Under the pieces are notes generated by a model. The model was not told the origin of the DNA, ran no database searches, and worked only from the letters and a program-made list of their open reading frames with translations. Below, piece after piece: positions 27,675 to 36,032 of a stretch of 64,000 nt of DNA (positions are counted from its first letter, which is position 1; each line of letters begins with the position of its first letter). Origin of the DNA: Gammaproteobacteria bacterium (GTDB lineage Bacteria > Pseudomonadota > Gammaproteobacteria > UBA4575); contig JAWPMW010000001.1 in the NCBI GenBank assembly GCA_033344735.1, positions 186,001 to 250,000 on the forward strand, in the 5' to 3' direction. The position numbers and the translations under genes were made by a program.

Positions 27675-28109
27675 TTATGATAGGTGGCGTACATCGACGC
27701 CGCTATTTTTATGTAACTTTTTTGCGCTTAATAGACGTGCTGACAGAGGTCTGCATAATGAATGCGCTTTTTTTTCGACTCTTTTTTTATTAAATGAGCG
27801 CTTAGATAAGTGTTCATCAATACACGAGATATAAAGTTGACATATCTTAATTTCTTTTTGATAATTTTTTGTTTGTCTTGATAGCATTGCAGCATGCTCA
27901 AAACAAATAGGTGATGGCATGATTTTCCAGCGCCTACTTTTTTTTATTTCCTTGCGACACTGTTTTAATGCTTTATTAAATGCGACTCTGTTAGCGCTTA
28001 AATGTTTTTCTGTATTGCTGGGAGAGTGTGATTTTTTGTTATAGATCCAGGTTATAGAACACTTGCCATGTCTAAATGAATTTTTGAATATACTTTTTAA
28101 GCCTTCCAT
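27675..28109 (-). CDS. Hypothetical basic protein, 144 aa
   Basis: Very basic protein (many Lys and Arg) with six Cys spread along it and His-rich ends (SFRHGKCSITW, GVDVRHLS). It looks globular and soluble, with helical central sequence KALKQCRKEIKKSRRWK. No family recognised. The frame is uninterrupted over 144 codons, which in such AT-rich DNA argues for a real gene, but no neighbour supports it. The 390 bases to its right (28110-28502) show no gene or hairpin that I can support. Confidence 0.45.
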   Translation of the reverse strand: MEGLKSIFKNSFRHGKCSITWIYNKKSHSPSNTEKHLSANRVAFNKALKQCRKEIKKSRRWKIMPSPICFEHAAMLSRQTKNYQKEIKICQLYISCIDEHLSKRSFNKKRVEKKAHSLCRPLSARLLSAKKLHKNSGVDVRHLS

Positions 28110-28502
28110 TCCTGATTTATCACCAATTTATTGCTAACTTGAAAGTATTATTGATACATGACTACTTGGAGTCTTGATTAAGATAAAAGGGTTTAAAAAG
28201 TCTATAAAACAACAAAATATAGAGAATATGAGTTAGCGAAGAAGTGCATTTTTATGAATGATTTTGGCTGATTGAGCTAAAGTCTGTAGTTGATTGTAGT
28301 TCTTCATTTCACTAGCATATAGAGAAACAATAACGAAGACAAAATGAGTGGGTTTAATATATAACTGCTTTTTGGTGTTTTAGGTGACTGGTGGCAATCG
28401 CATAAGCAAATCTGGCGCTGTATTTTAGAAAGAAAAATTCTCAGAATTATCGTTACCACTCGTGATTGAAAATTTAATTATTTTGTATTGTGAATAGCTA
28501 TT

Positions 28503-28865
28503 ATGAATCAGCATGAAAAAATAAATTACATTGAGTTTCCAGCGAAAAATATTCCAGCTGTTAAAACGTTTTTCAGTACTGTATTTGGCTGGAAATTTGA
28601 AGATTATGGGCCAGATTATATCGCATTTTCTGATGAGGGCGTTGATGGTGGTTTCTTTAAATCTGATCAGGTTTCTACGTCTGTCAATGGAAGTGCTCTT
28701 ACTGTGTTTTATAGTAATGACCTTGCTAGCACACAAGCAAAAATTGAAAAGGCTGGTGGCACTATTGTTAAAGCAATTTTCTCTTTTCCGGGTGGTAGAA
28801 GATTTCATTTTTGTGATCCTAATGGAAATGAGTATGCAGTATGGTCAGATATTGATATATTTTGA
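28503..28865 (+). CDS. VOC (glyoxalase/bleomycin-resistance fold) family protein
   Basis: 120 residues, one vicinal-oxygen-chelate repeat pair. INYIEFPAKNIPAVKTFFST opens the first beta-alpha-beta unit and GGRRFHFCDPNGNEYAVWS closes the second, with the metal-ligand style residues His and Glu in RRFHFCDPNGNE. Similar small proteins act as dioxygenase-like or antibiotic-binding proteins, most of unknown substrate. Its TGA overlaps the TTG start of the next gene (TTGA), so they are coupled. Confidence 0.8.
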   Translation: MNQHEKINYIEFPAKNIPAVKTFFSTVFGWKFEDYGPDYIAFSDEGVDGGFFKSDQVSTSVNGSALTVFYSNDLASTQAKIEKAGGTIVKAIFSFPGGRRFHFCDPNGNEYAVWSDIDIF

Positions 28866-29404
28866 ACGAAGAAATCATTATTAAAGCTGTTCAGAACTGG
28901 ATAAAGACGTTTATTGTCGAGTTAAATCTTTGCCCTTTTGCAAAACGAGAAGTAGTTAAGAACCGGGTTAGATATGTTGCTACTGAGGCAACAACCGAAG
29001 AGCAGTTGTTGGCTGCATTAGCAGTAGAATTAGAACTTCTTAGTGAATCAACTTCTATTGAAACAACTCTATTGATTCATGCCAATGTGCTGAGTGATTT
29101 TTATGACTATAATCAGTTTCTTGGTCTCGCTGATGGCTTGCTACAAGAAATGAAATTTGATGGTGTATTTCAAATTGCGAGTTTTCATCCGCAATATCAG
29201 TTTAGTGGCACCGATGCGAGTGATGCTGAGAATTATACAAATCGCTCACCTTACCCAATATTACATTTACTTCGAGAGGAGAGTATGGAGCAAGCGATTG
29301 CTGAGTATGCAGACGCTGACAAAATTCCAACTCGTAATATAGCGTTAATGAATGACAAGGGTGTAGAAAAACTCAAAGAAATGCTGAGTCAATGCATAGG
29401 CTAA
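28862..29404 (+). CDS. DUF1415 family protein
   Basis: 180 residues from a TTG coupled to the preceding stop. The N-terminal IIIKAVQNWIKTFIVELNLC with PFAKREVV, and FQIASFHPQYQFSGTD in the middle, are the recognisable blocks of DUF1415. Function is unknown. Its end overlaps the start region of the lipase gene. Confidence 0.8.
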   Translation: MNEEIIIKAVQNWIKTFIVELNLCPFAKREVVKNRVRYVATEATTEEQLLAALAVELELLSESTSIETTLLIHANVLSDFYDYNQFLGLADGLLQEMKFDGVFQIASFHPQYQFSGTDASDAENYTNRSPYPILHLLREESMEQAIAEYADADKIPTRNIALMNDKGVEKLKEMLSQCIG

Positions 29405-29418
29405 TCAACTGCAACAAA

Positions 29419-30120
29419 ATGAAGGTTAGCAAGAAATTATTTTCTATTGTTCTATTAATGATTTTATCAATTAGCGCGCATGCTTCTTGTGTGATTCTTC
29501 TCCATGGATTGGCGCGAACAAGCGCCTCTATGGGAAAGTTAGAAAAGCATTTAACAGAAGAGGGTTTTCGTGTTGTCAATCTTGGCTATCCTTCTAGAGA
29601 TGATGTGATTGAGAACTTAGCTAGGCAAGCTATCTATCCTTCGCTAGCTGAGTGTCATCCTGAGCAAGCAGTGAACTTTGTTACTCATTCATTGGGCGGA
29701 ATATTGATACGTCAATATTTATCAGCACATGAAATTCCGAATCTCAATCGTGTTGTCATGCTTGGACCACCTAACAAAGGAAGTGAAGTGGTGGATAAAA
29801 TGGGTGAAGTGCCAGGATTTAATTTAATTAATGGAAAGGCAGGAATGCAGTTGAGTACTGACTCAAATAGTGTTCCTAATACATTGGGACGTGCGGAATT
29901 TGATGTGGGGATTATCGCTGGGACTAAAAGTATTAATTTAATTTTATCTTATCTTATTCCCGGGCGGGACGATGGTAAAGTATCTGTCGAAAGTACCAAG
30001 TTACTAGGAATGAATGATCATATTGTTTTACCGGTGACGCACACTTTTATGATGAGTAATAAGAATGTGATTGCGCAGACCATATATTATTTGAGAAACG
30101 GAAAATTTAAAAAGGAATAA
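29419..30120 (+). CDS. Exported alpha/beta hydrolase (lipase/esterase-like)
   Basis: The ATG at 29419 gives a signal peptide MKVSKKLFSIVLLMILSISA ending AHA; an in-frame ATG at 29392 adds nine polar residues. After it come ILLHGLARTSASMGKL (oxyanion region), FVTHSLGGILIRQYL with the nucleophile Ser in THSLGG, and LPVTHTFMM with the likely catalytic His. Similar to periplasmic PGAP1/DUF676-like lipases. Overlaps or abuts the DUF1415 gene; followed by a DUF2238 membrane gene 13 bases on. Confidence 0.75.
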   Translation: MKVSKKLFSIVLLMILSISAHASCVILLHGLARTSASMGKLEKHLTEEGFRVVNLGYPSRDDVIENLARQAIYPSLAECHPEQAVNFVTHSLGGILIRQYLSAHEIPNLNRVVMLGPPNKGSEVVDKMGEVPGFNLINGKAGMQLSTDSNSVPNTLGRAEFDVGIIAGTKSINLILSYLIPGRDDGKVSVESTKLLGMNDHIVLPVTHTFMMSNKNVIAQTIYYLRNGKFKKE

Positions 30121-30133
30121 GGTTATTAAGATT

Positions 30134-30727
30134 TTGTGGGCTATTGTTTATTTGGTTGTTTTGATTTGGTCAGGCATACAGCCAAAAGATCAGGTCACTT
30201 GGATTTTGGAGGTCTCGCCTGCCATTATCGGTGCAATTCTACTGTTATTAACGTACAACTCTTTTCGTTTAACGCCAATGCTGTACTTTTTTATATTATT
30301 GCATTGCATCGTGTTAATGGTTGGCGGTCATTATACCTATGCCGAAGTGCCGTTATTTGATTTGATTAAAGAAACGTTTAATATGGATCGAAACAATTAC
30401 GATAAGCTTGGACATTTCATGCAGGGGTTTGTGCCAGCTTTGCTCACTAGAGAAATTTTAATTAGAAATAATGTGGTTGATAGTTTAGTCTGGTTGAATT
30501 TTTTTGTTATAACGGTGTGTCTCGCGTTTAGCGCATTTTATGAATTAATAGAATGGTGGGTGGCACTGATATCAGGGGGTGATGCCGAAGCATTCTTGGG
30601 TACTCAAGGATATGTATGGGATACGCAATCTGACATGATGCTAGCATTGATAGGCGCAATTGTGTGTTTGTTTTTGCTTTCTAAACGGCACAACTATCAA
30701 ATACAAGATATTAAATTGACCCGTTAA
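30134..30727 (+). CDS. DUF2238 (YjdF-like) inner-membrane protein
   Basis: 197 residues, TTG start at 30134. Six hydrophobic segments; the family blocks are RNNYDKLGHFMQGFVPA and SAFYELIEWW plus QGYVWDTQSDMM, with conserved Asp, His and Glu in the membrane that suggest an ion or cofactor site. Function unknown. Same strand as the lipase, 13 bases apart. Confidence 0.8.
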   Translation: MWAIVYLVVLIWSGIQPKDQVTWILEVSPAIIGAILLLLTYNSFRLTPMLYFFILLHCIVLMVGGHYTYAEVPLFDLIKETFNMDRNNYDKLGHFMQGFVPALLTREILIRNNVVDSLVWLNFFVITVCLAFSAFYELIEWWVALISGGDAEAFLGTQGYVWDTQSDMMLALIGAIVCLFLLSKRHNYQIQDIKLTR

Positions 30728-30736
30728 GTGATGAGA

Positions 30737-31003
30737 TTAAGATTTGTTTTTGAAATTTTCTTGAGCTTCTAGCCATATATTGTCTTTTGGCGATTTTGTT
30801 CGTAGATAAAGTGTTTCTACTTTTTTGCGTGCCCATGGGGTTTTGCGGAGGAATTTTAAAGATGAGGAAATACTGGGATCATTAGTAAAACATTTGATTT
30901 TTATCCGTTTCCCTAGTTCTTCCCAACCATATCGCTCCACAAGTTGAGTGACAATTTTCTCTAAGGTTATGCCGTGCAAAGGGTCTTTAGATGCATGTGT
31001 CAT
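30737..31003 (-). CDS. VF530-family DNA-binding protein (DUF2132)
   Basis: 88 residues; [20 protein letters not shown] and then [20 protein letters not shown] with [11 protein letters not shown] are the VF530 signature, a small helical fold first seen in Aliivibrio. DNA binding was inferred for the family from structure. Its ATG overlaps the stop of the upstream RNA-binding gene by four bases. Confidence 0.85.
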   Translation of the reverse strand: MTHASKDPLHGITLEKIVTQLVERYGWEELGKRIKIKCFTNDPSISSSLKFLRKTPWARKKVETLYLRTKSPKDNIWLEAQENFKNKS

Positions 31004-31293
31004 TTCAACTTGTTATAAAGGTTTGGCTTTGAAGATTCTGGAGAAACAGCCGATTTTTTCTCTGCTTTTTTAACGCGCAATTCGCTGCCTTGGATATTTT
31101 TTCCATTTAAATTTTTAACAGCAGCTTTTGCTTCGCCTGGCTTAGGCATTTCAACAAAACCAAAGCCTTTTGAGCCTCCTGTTTTTTGGTCTAACACAAT
31201 CGTGCAAGATTGAATGGTGCCATAAGCTTCAAATAGTGACTGTAATTGTGTTTCCGTCACACCACGATCAATATTGCGTACAAGTAGTTTCAT
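31000..31293 (-). CDS. RRM-domain RNA-binding protein
   Basis: 97 residues with one RNA-recognition motif: RNP2 [10 protein letters not shown] at the start and RNP1 KGFGFVEM at about 43-50. The C-terminal 20 residues are basic and Ser-rich. Such single-RRM proteins are common in proteobacteria and cyanobacteria, often cold-induced; the RNA targets here are unknown. Coupled to the VF530 gene. Confidence 0.9.
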   Translation of the reverse strand: MKLLVRNIDRGVTETQLQSLFEAYGTIQSCTIVLDQKTGGSKGFGFVEMPKPGEAKAAVKNLNGKNIQGSELRVKKAEKKSAVSPESSKPNLYNKLK

Positions 31294-31393
31294 AATGGTA
31301 ATTTAAAGGAATGATTGCGTTATAATAGTTATTGTTGTTGCGAGATTTTAGTTTACATGAGTTGTAAATTGGTGTCAGATATTCTATTTGAAT

Positions 31394-31603
31394 ATGAAAC
31401 GGAAAATTTGCGCATACCATCAAGATGCTGAGTCTGATTGGGTGGCAGAGTTGGAGTGTGGTCATTATCAGCATGTTCGTCATAATCCTCCCTGGGTAAA
31501 TAGACCATGGGTAGAGACTGAGAAAGGCCGAACATCTAATCTTGGTATTAAGCTTGAATGTAAAAAATGTAACCAAGCCATGCCTAAAGACACGTGCGAA
31601 TAG
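31394..31603 (+). CDS. DUF3565 family protein
   Basis: 69 residues from ATG 31394 (a TTG lies two codons earlier). KRKICAYHQDAESDWVAELE, CGHYQHVRHNPPWVNRPWV and a C-terminal CKKCNQ make up the DUF3565 pattern; the Cys and His pairs suggest a bound metal. Function unknown. Divergent from the RRM gene. Confidence 0.8.
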   Translation: MKRKICAYHQDAESDWVAELECGHYQHVRHNPPWVNRPWVETEKGRTSNLGIKLECKKCNQAMPKDTCE

Positions 31604-31621
31604 GTTTAGCGATTGAGTAAA

Positions 31622-32029
31622 CTAGAGCATTAAATTTTTAGAAGGTTCGAAGTGTTTTACCGCATACTCTTTTAGCCAATTGAGATCTAATTCAGTTTCA
31701 TTAGTTCTGGATATGGCATGTTCGTACGCTGATATAAATTCAGTATTATTACTTGTTAACCATTGGTCAACCTGCCTGAGTACAGAGGTTGATTCTCTAC
31801 GAAAAACTTCCTCAAACACGGCATCTGTAATTAACGCGATTTTATGTTTGTTTGTGACTTTGTTTGCTTGTGCGTACGCTTCACAAATACCCAGCATTGA
31901 GGCGGTGATGTATTTGCTATCGTGTAGCGTTGTTGGCACTGTACCAAGCTCATCTTTTAATGGGTCAAAGCAATCTGACATACTGCGTTGTAATGCTCGC
32001 TTGCATTTTCCTGAATTGAATCCAAACAT
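31622..32029 (-). CDS. Hypothetical protein, 135 aa
   Basis: Soluble, mostly helical protein with no signal sequence (MFGFNSGKCKRALQRSMSDC at the N-terminus). No motif or family recognised. It is transcribed away from the glucosylglycerate cassette. Open frame and start codon are the only support. Confidence 0.5.
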   Translation of the reverse strand: MFGFNSGKCKRALQRSMSDCFDPLKDELGTVPTTLHDSKYITASMLGICEAYAQANKVTNKHKIALITDAVFEEVFRRESTSVLRQVDQWLTSNNTEFISAYEHAISRTNETELDLNWLKEYAVKHFEPSKNLML

Positions 32030-32157
32030 GATTTTTAAATTTTTAAATTTCTTGAGATTTTCATTACTTACTGATAATTACGCCATTGTATTGTCAATTT
32101 TGGGTATGTCTATGGCACACTATATTTTGAATGTGATATTACTATAAAGTTTGTTTT

Positions 32158-33000
32158 ATGAAGCCTGTGCAGCCAATTATTTTTACTGACATGGATGGTT
32201 CTCTATTGGACCATGATTCCTATAGTCATGCTGATGCCGATGAACTGCTTGCCTGGTTGAGAAATAAACAGATTCCTGTCATTCCTGTCACAAGTAAGAC
32301 ACGTGCAGAGGTGCTTAAATTGCGCGAACAATTAAATAACCAACATCCATTTATTGTAGAAAATGGTGCAGCTGTATTTTCGCCTCTAAGTTACTTTAAG
32401 CATAATGATTTTGAAACTACTAAAGATGGTTATTATTGTGTGAAGTCATTTGTTGAGTCTCGAGCACACTGGCAGGCGGTGTTGCGCCAAGTTGATGTGC
32501 ACTTAAATGAGGCATTTTTATCCTTCGAGCAGTGTGGAATTGAAGGAATAATGGAAATGACCGGATTAACTCTAGACGAAGCGCGACTTGCTTCGCAGCG
32601 GGAATTTGGTGAGCCATTAAAATGGCAAGGTACTGAGGCTCAGTTAAATTCTTTCAGTCGGTATGTGTGTTCTGAAGGAGGGCAATTATTGCGAGGTGGA
32701 AGATTTGTTCATCTGTCCGGTATCTGTGATAAAGGACTCGCGTTACGCTGGTTATTGGGTAAATATAAACAGCAGAAATTTGACAAAGATATAGTCGCTA
32801 TTGCGCTAGGTGATAGTCATAATGATACTGCTATGCTTGAGGCAGTAGATTATGCCATTGTAATTCGATCGCCAGCGCATGATTATCCTCAATTAAAGCA
32901 ACATCCGAATCAGTTTGTGTATAAGACAGAACAAGAAGGGCCGCGGGGATGGGTGGAAGGAATGATGCAAGTGTTAGCTAAGTTGGGAATAAATAATTAA
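32158..33000 (+). CDS. Mannosyl/glucosyl-3-phosphoglycerate phosphatase (HAD-IIB)
   Basis: 280 residues. HAD motif I is IFTDMDGSLL (8-17), motif II PVTSKT, and motif IV ALGDSHNDTAML (about 217-228); the cap domain is of the MpgP/YedP type. These enzymes remove phosphate from mannosyl- or glucosyl-3-phosphoglycerate. The two downstream genes (a GpgS-like glycosyltransferase and a GH13 phosphorylase) point to glucosylglycerate as the product here. Confidence 0.82.
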   Translation: MKPVQPIIFTDMDGSLLDHDSYSHADADELLAWLRNKQIPVIPVTSKTRAEVLKLREQLNNQHPFIVENGAAVFSPLSYFKHNDFETTKDGYYCVKSFVESRAHWQAVLRQVDVHLNEAFLSFEQCGIEGIMEMTGLTLDEARLASQREFGEPLKWQGTEAQLNSFSRYVCSEGGQLLRGGRFVHLSGICDKGLALRWLLGKYKQQKFDKDIVAIALGDSHNDTAMLEAVDYAIVIRSPAHDYPQLKQHPNQFVYKTEQEGPRGWVEGMMQVLAKLGINN

Positions 33001-33027
33001 ATATATTATTGGATAGAAGGTTTTATT

Positions 33028-34251
33028 ATGGGCGATTTTCATCAAAGCGGTATTGTTACAACATTACATAACTTGACTAATAGAACAACAGAGCAACTTG
33101 AATCTGAACTAGTGAGTTTTAGTGAGCAACGTCGTATGGGTTTAATACTTCCTTCCTTGTACTCTGAATTACAAACCGACGCACTTCCTAATATTGTGGC
33201 CACTTTAAAACAAGTTCCCTATTTAAATCAAATTGTGATTGGTTTAGATCGTGCTGATCAGTCAGAGTATCAACATGCGCTTAAGTTTTTCTCATCACTA
33301 CCACAAAAACATCGTGTGCTTTGGAATGATGGTCCACGTTTGCGAGCATTGCATGAGGAATTGTCTGCACGAGATTTAGCGCCCACTGAATTAGGTAAAG
33401 GAAGAAATGTTTGGTACTGCATGGGTTATATTCTTGCATCAGGTCAGACGGATTCTGTGGCATTGCATGATTGCGATATTCTGACTTATGAGCGTGATTT
33501 ATTAGCACGATTAATATACCCAGTGGCTAATCCACGCTTCAATTATGAATTTTGTAAAGGCTATTATGCGCGTTTTGCAAATGGGAAAATAAATGGTCGT
33601 GTGAGTCGATTATTTGTCACACCTTTGCTACGCGCACTTAAAAAAGTTGTCGGGCATAATGATTACTTAGAATTTATGGATAGCTTTAGATATCCATTGG
33701 CGGGAGAGTTTTCTTTTAGAACTGATGTATTGAATGATTTGCGTATTCCAAGTGATTGGGGTTTAGAGATAGGTGTATTATCTGAAATGCATCGTAACTA
33801 TGCACATAATCGGCTCTGTCAGGTAGATATTGCGGAATCTTATGATCATAAGCACCAGGACCTGTCACTAGAAGATAAGAAAAAAGGTTTGTCAAAAATG
33901 TCGACGGATATCGCTAAAGCCTTATTTAGAAAAATGGCAACACAAGGCGTGGTGTTCTCAAATGAAACCTTTAGAACATTGAAAGCAACATATTTGCGTA
34001 TCGCATTAGATTTTGTTGAAACCTATCATAATGATGCTAGTTTTAATGGGCTTGATCATGATATTCATTTAGAAGAGTTAGCAGTAGAAGCATTTTCTGA
34101 GAATTTGGTTAATGCAGGACAGACATTTTTAGATAACCCAATGGAAACACCTTTTATACCTAGTTGGAATCGAATTGCCAGCGCTATGCCTGATGTGTTC
34201 GCTCGCCTAAGGAATGCTGTCGAAGAAGACAATCAAGAATTCTCAAAATAA
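33028..34251 (+). CDS. Glycosyltransferase, glucosyl-3-phosphoglycerate synthase-like
   Basis: 407 residues of a GT-A fold enzyme. LILPSLYSELQTDALPNIV opens the nucleotide-binding domain, LGKGRNVWYCMGYIL follows, and ALHDCDILTYERD (about 145-157) holds the metal-binding Asp pair. QDLSLEDKKKGLSKMSTDI in the C-terminal half is typical of the group. It likely transfers glucose from a nucleotide sugar to 3-phosphoglycerate, producing the phosphatase's substrate. GATAGAAGGTTTTATT precedes the ATG; 27 bases after the phosphatase and 6 before the phosphorylase. Confidence 0.75.
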   Translation: MGDFHQSGIVTTLHNLTNRTTEQLESELVSFSEQRRMGLILPSLYSELQTDALPNIVATLKQVPYLNQIVIGLDRADQSEYQHALKFFSSLPQKHRVLWNDGPRLRALHEELSARDLAPTELGKGRNVWYCMGYILASGQTDSVALHDCDILTYERDLLARLIYPVANPRFNYEFCKGYYARFANGKINGRVSRLFVTPLLRALKKVVGHNDYLEFMDSFRYPLAGEFSFRTDVLNDLRIPSDWGLEIGVLSEMHRNYAHNRLCQVDIAESYDHKHQDLSLEDKKKGLSKMSTDIAKALFRKMATQGVVFSNETFRTLKATYLRIALDFVETYHNDASFNGLDHDIHLEELAVEAFSENLVNAGQTFLDNPMETPFIPSWNRIASAMPDVFARLRNAVEEDNQEFSK

Positions 34252-34257
34252 CTAATC

Positions 34258-36003
34258 ATGAGTGATTTATTGCAAGCGCTTATACAGCGCACCACTCTGC
34301 ATGTGGAAGCAATTTATGCAGATGTTGATAATGTCACAGATTATCAACAATTAGCTAAGCAGCTAATTCAAGCAGCTCAACTGGAAACAACGCAAGCAGC
34401 ACCGATTAATCAATTGGAATACTGGGACCAGTCTGATGTTGCCATGATTACTTATGCAGATACTGTACGTGAAAACAATATGGTTCCATTGCAAGTGCTA
34501 CATAGTTTCCTAGATGAGTTTTGTAGCGATATTATTAATATAGTGCATATATTGCCATTCTTTCCGTTTAGTTCTGATGATGGGTTTGCTGTTATTGATT
34601 ATCAAAAAGTGAATGAGAGGCATGGTAATTGGGATGATGTAAGTAATATCGCTAGTCAGTATCATTTAATGTCTGACTTGGTGATTAACCACTGCTCTAG
34701 TAATAGTCTTTGGTTTAAGAATTTCAAGACTAATAAAGACCCTGGGAAAGATTATTTTTTCACGATATTACCCGAAGATGACTTATCAAAAGTTGTTCGG
34801 CCCCGCACCAATAATTTATTAAAAAGTGTCGAGACTGAAGATGGGATTAAGCACGTATGGTGTACATTCAGTCATGACCAGATTGATCTAGATTTTTCTA
34901 ATCCAAAAGTGCTAATTGAATTTGTCAAAATCATCCGCTTTTATTTGGATCGAGGTGTGCGTATTTTTCGTTTCGATGCTGTGGCATTTTTATGGAAAAT
35001 TGTTGGTACTAGTTGTTTGAACTTAAATCAAACACATGAAATTGTTAGATTGCTAAGGACGTTAATCGAGCGCATACGTTCAGATGCAATAATTATTACT
35101 GAAACAAATATACCTAATCGAGAAAATCTTTCGTATTTTGGAAATGCCAATGAAGCGCACTGTGTTTATAACTTTTCACTGCCACCATTATTGCTGAATA
35201 CATTATTAACGGGTGATTGCCATTATTTGAAACAATGGATGATGAGTATGCCGCCCGCTCAACACGGTACTGCCTATTTTAATTTCATTGCTTCACATGA
35301 TGGAATTGGTTTAAGGCCTGCAGAAGGTTTGATGAGTGAAGATGAAATTGATGCGATTATGAAAGCGGTAGAGAATTTTGGTGGCAAGGTTTCTTGGCGT
35401 ACGGGCGCTGATGGAAAAGAACGACCGTATGAATTGAATATTGCTTTATTTGATGCATTGCAAGGAACAATCAAAGGTAAAGATCATTTTGGGGAAGATA
35501 GATTTGTTTGTGCCCATTCGATTATGTTAGCGCTCGAAGGTATTCCAGCATTTTATATTCATAGTTTATTAGCGACAGGTAACGATTATGGTCGATTAGA
35601 AAGCACCAAACGTAATCGTACTATTAATCGTCATCGCTGGCAGTTAGATGAAGTTAAACGAGTTTTGAGTAATTCATCAACGCAACATTCGCGTGTTTAC
35701 AAACGTATGAAACATCTAATAAGCATCAGGCGTGAACAAGCTGCATTTCATCCTAATGCCACTCAATTTACCTTGCATCTAGGCAATCAAGTGTTTGGTT
35801 TTTGGCGTCAGAGCATGGATCGGCGACAAAGTATATTTTGTATTAGTAACATTTCAACTGAGACATTATCTTTGTCGTTATCTGATATCAATTTAATTGG
35901 CACTGAAAATTGGCTTGATCTTATTAGTGGCGAAGTGCTTAAAGATATAGATGGTTCGTTTGAATTGCAGCCTTATCAAACTTGTTGGATTACAAATAAA
36001 TAG
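34258..36003 (+). CDS. GH13 sugar phosphorylase, probably glucosylglycerate phosphorylase
   Basis: 581 residues of the sucrose-phosphorylase subfamily of GH13. IFRFDAVAF (nucleophile Asp near 239), ITETNIP (acid/base Glu near 281) and [13 protein letters not shown] (Asp near 346) are the catalytic motifs. Members of this subfamily split sucrose, sucrose 6-phosphate or glucosylglycerate with phosphate; the upstream glycosyltransferase and phosphatase favour glucosylglycerate, giving glucose 1-phosphate and glycerate. Specificity is inferred from context. Confidence 0.78.
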   Translation: MSDLLQALIQRTTLHVEAIYADVDNVTDYQQLAKQLIQAAQLETTQAAPINQLEYWDQSDVAMITYADTVRENNMVPLQVLHSFLDEFCSDIINIVHILPFFPFSSDDGFAVIDYQKVNERHGNWDDVSNIASQYHLMSDLVINHCSSNSLWFKNFKTNKDPGKDYFFTILPEDDLSKVVRPRTNNLLKSVETEDGIKHVWCTFSHDQIDLDFSNPKVLIEFVKIIRFYLDRGVRIFRFDAVAFLWKIVGTSCLNLNQTHEIVRLLRTLIERIRSDAIIITETNIPNRENLSYFGNANEAHCVYNFSLPPLLLNTLLTGDCHYLKQWMMSMPPAQHGTAYFNFIASHDGIGLRPAEGLMSEDEIDAIMKAVENFGGKVSWRTGADGKERPYELNIALFDALQGTIKGKDHFGEDRFVCAHSIMLALEGIPAFYIHSLLATGNDYGRLESTKRNRTINRHRWQLDEVKRVLSNSSTQHSRVYKRMKHLISIRREQAAFHPNATQFTLHLGNQVFGFWRQSMDRRQSIFCISNISTETLSLSLSDINLIGTENWLDLISGEVLKDIDGSFELQPYQTCWITNK

Positions 36004-36032
36004 CATTTCTCATACTAGAAACGAAGTGGTTT

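Noticed and set aside
28425-28808. Minus-strand 127-residue ORF opposite the VOC gene
   Set aside because: Overlaps a recognisable VOC protein over most of its length, and its own translation shows no family.
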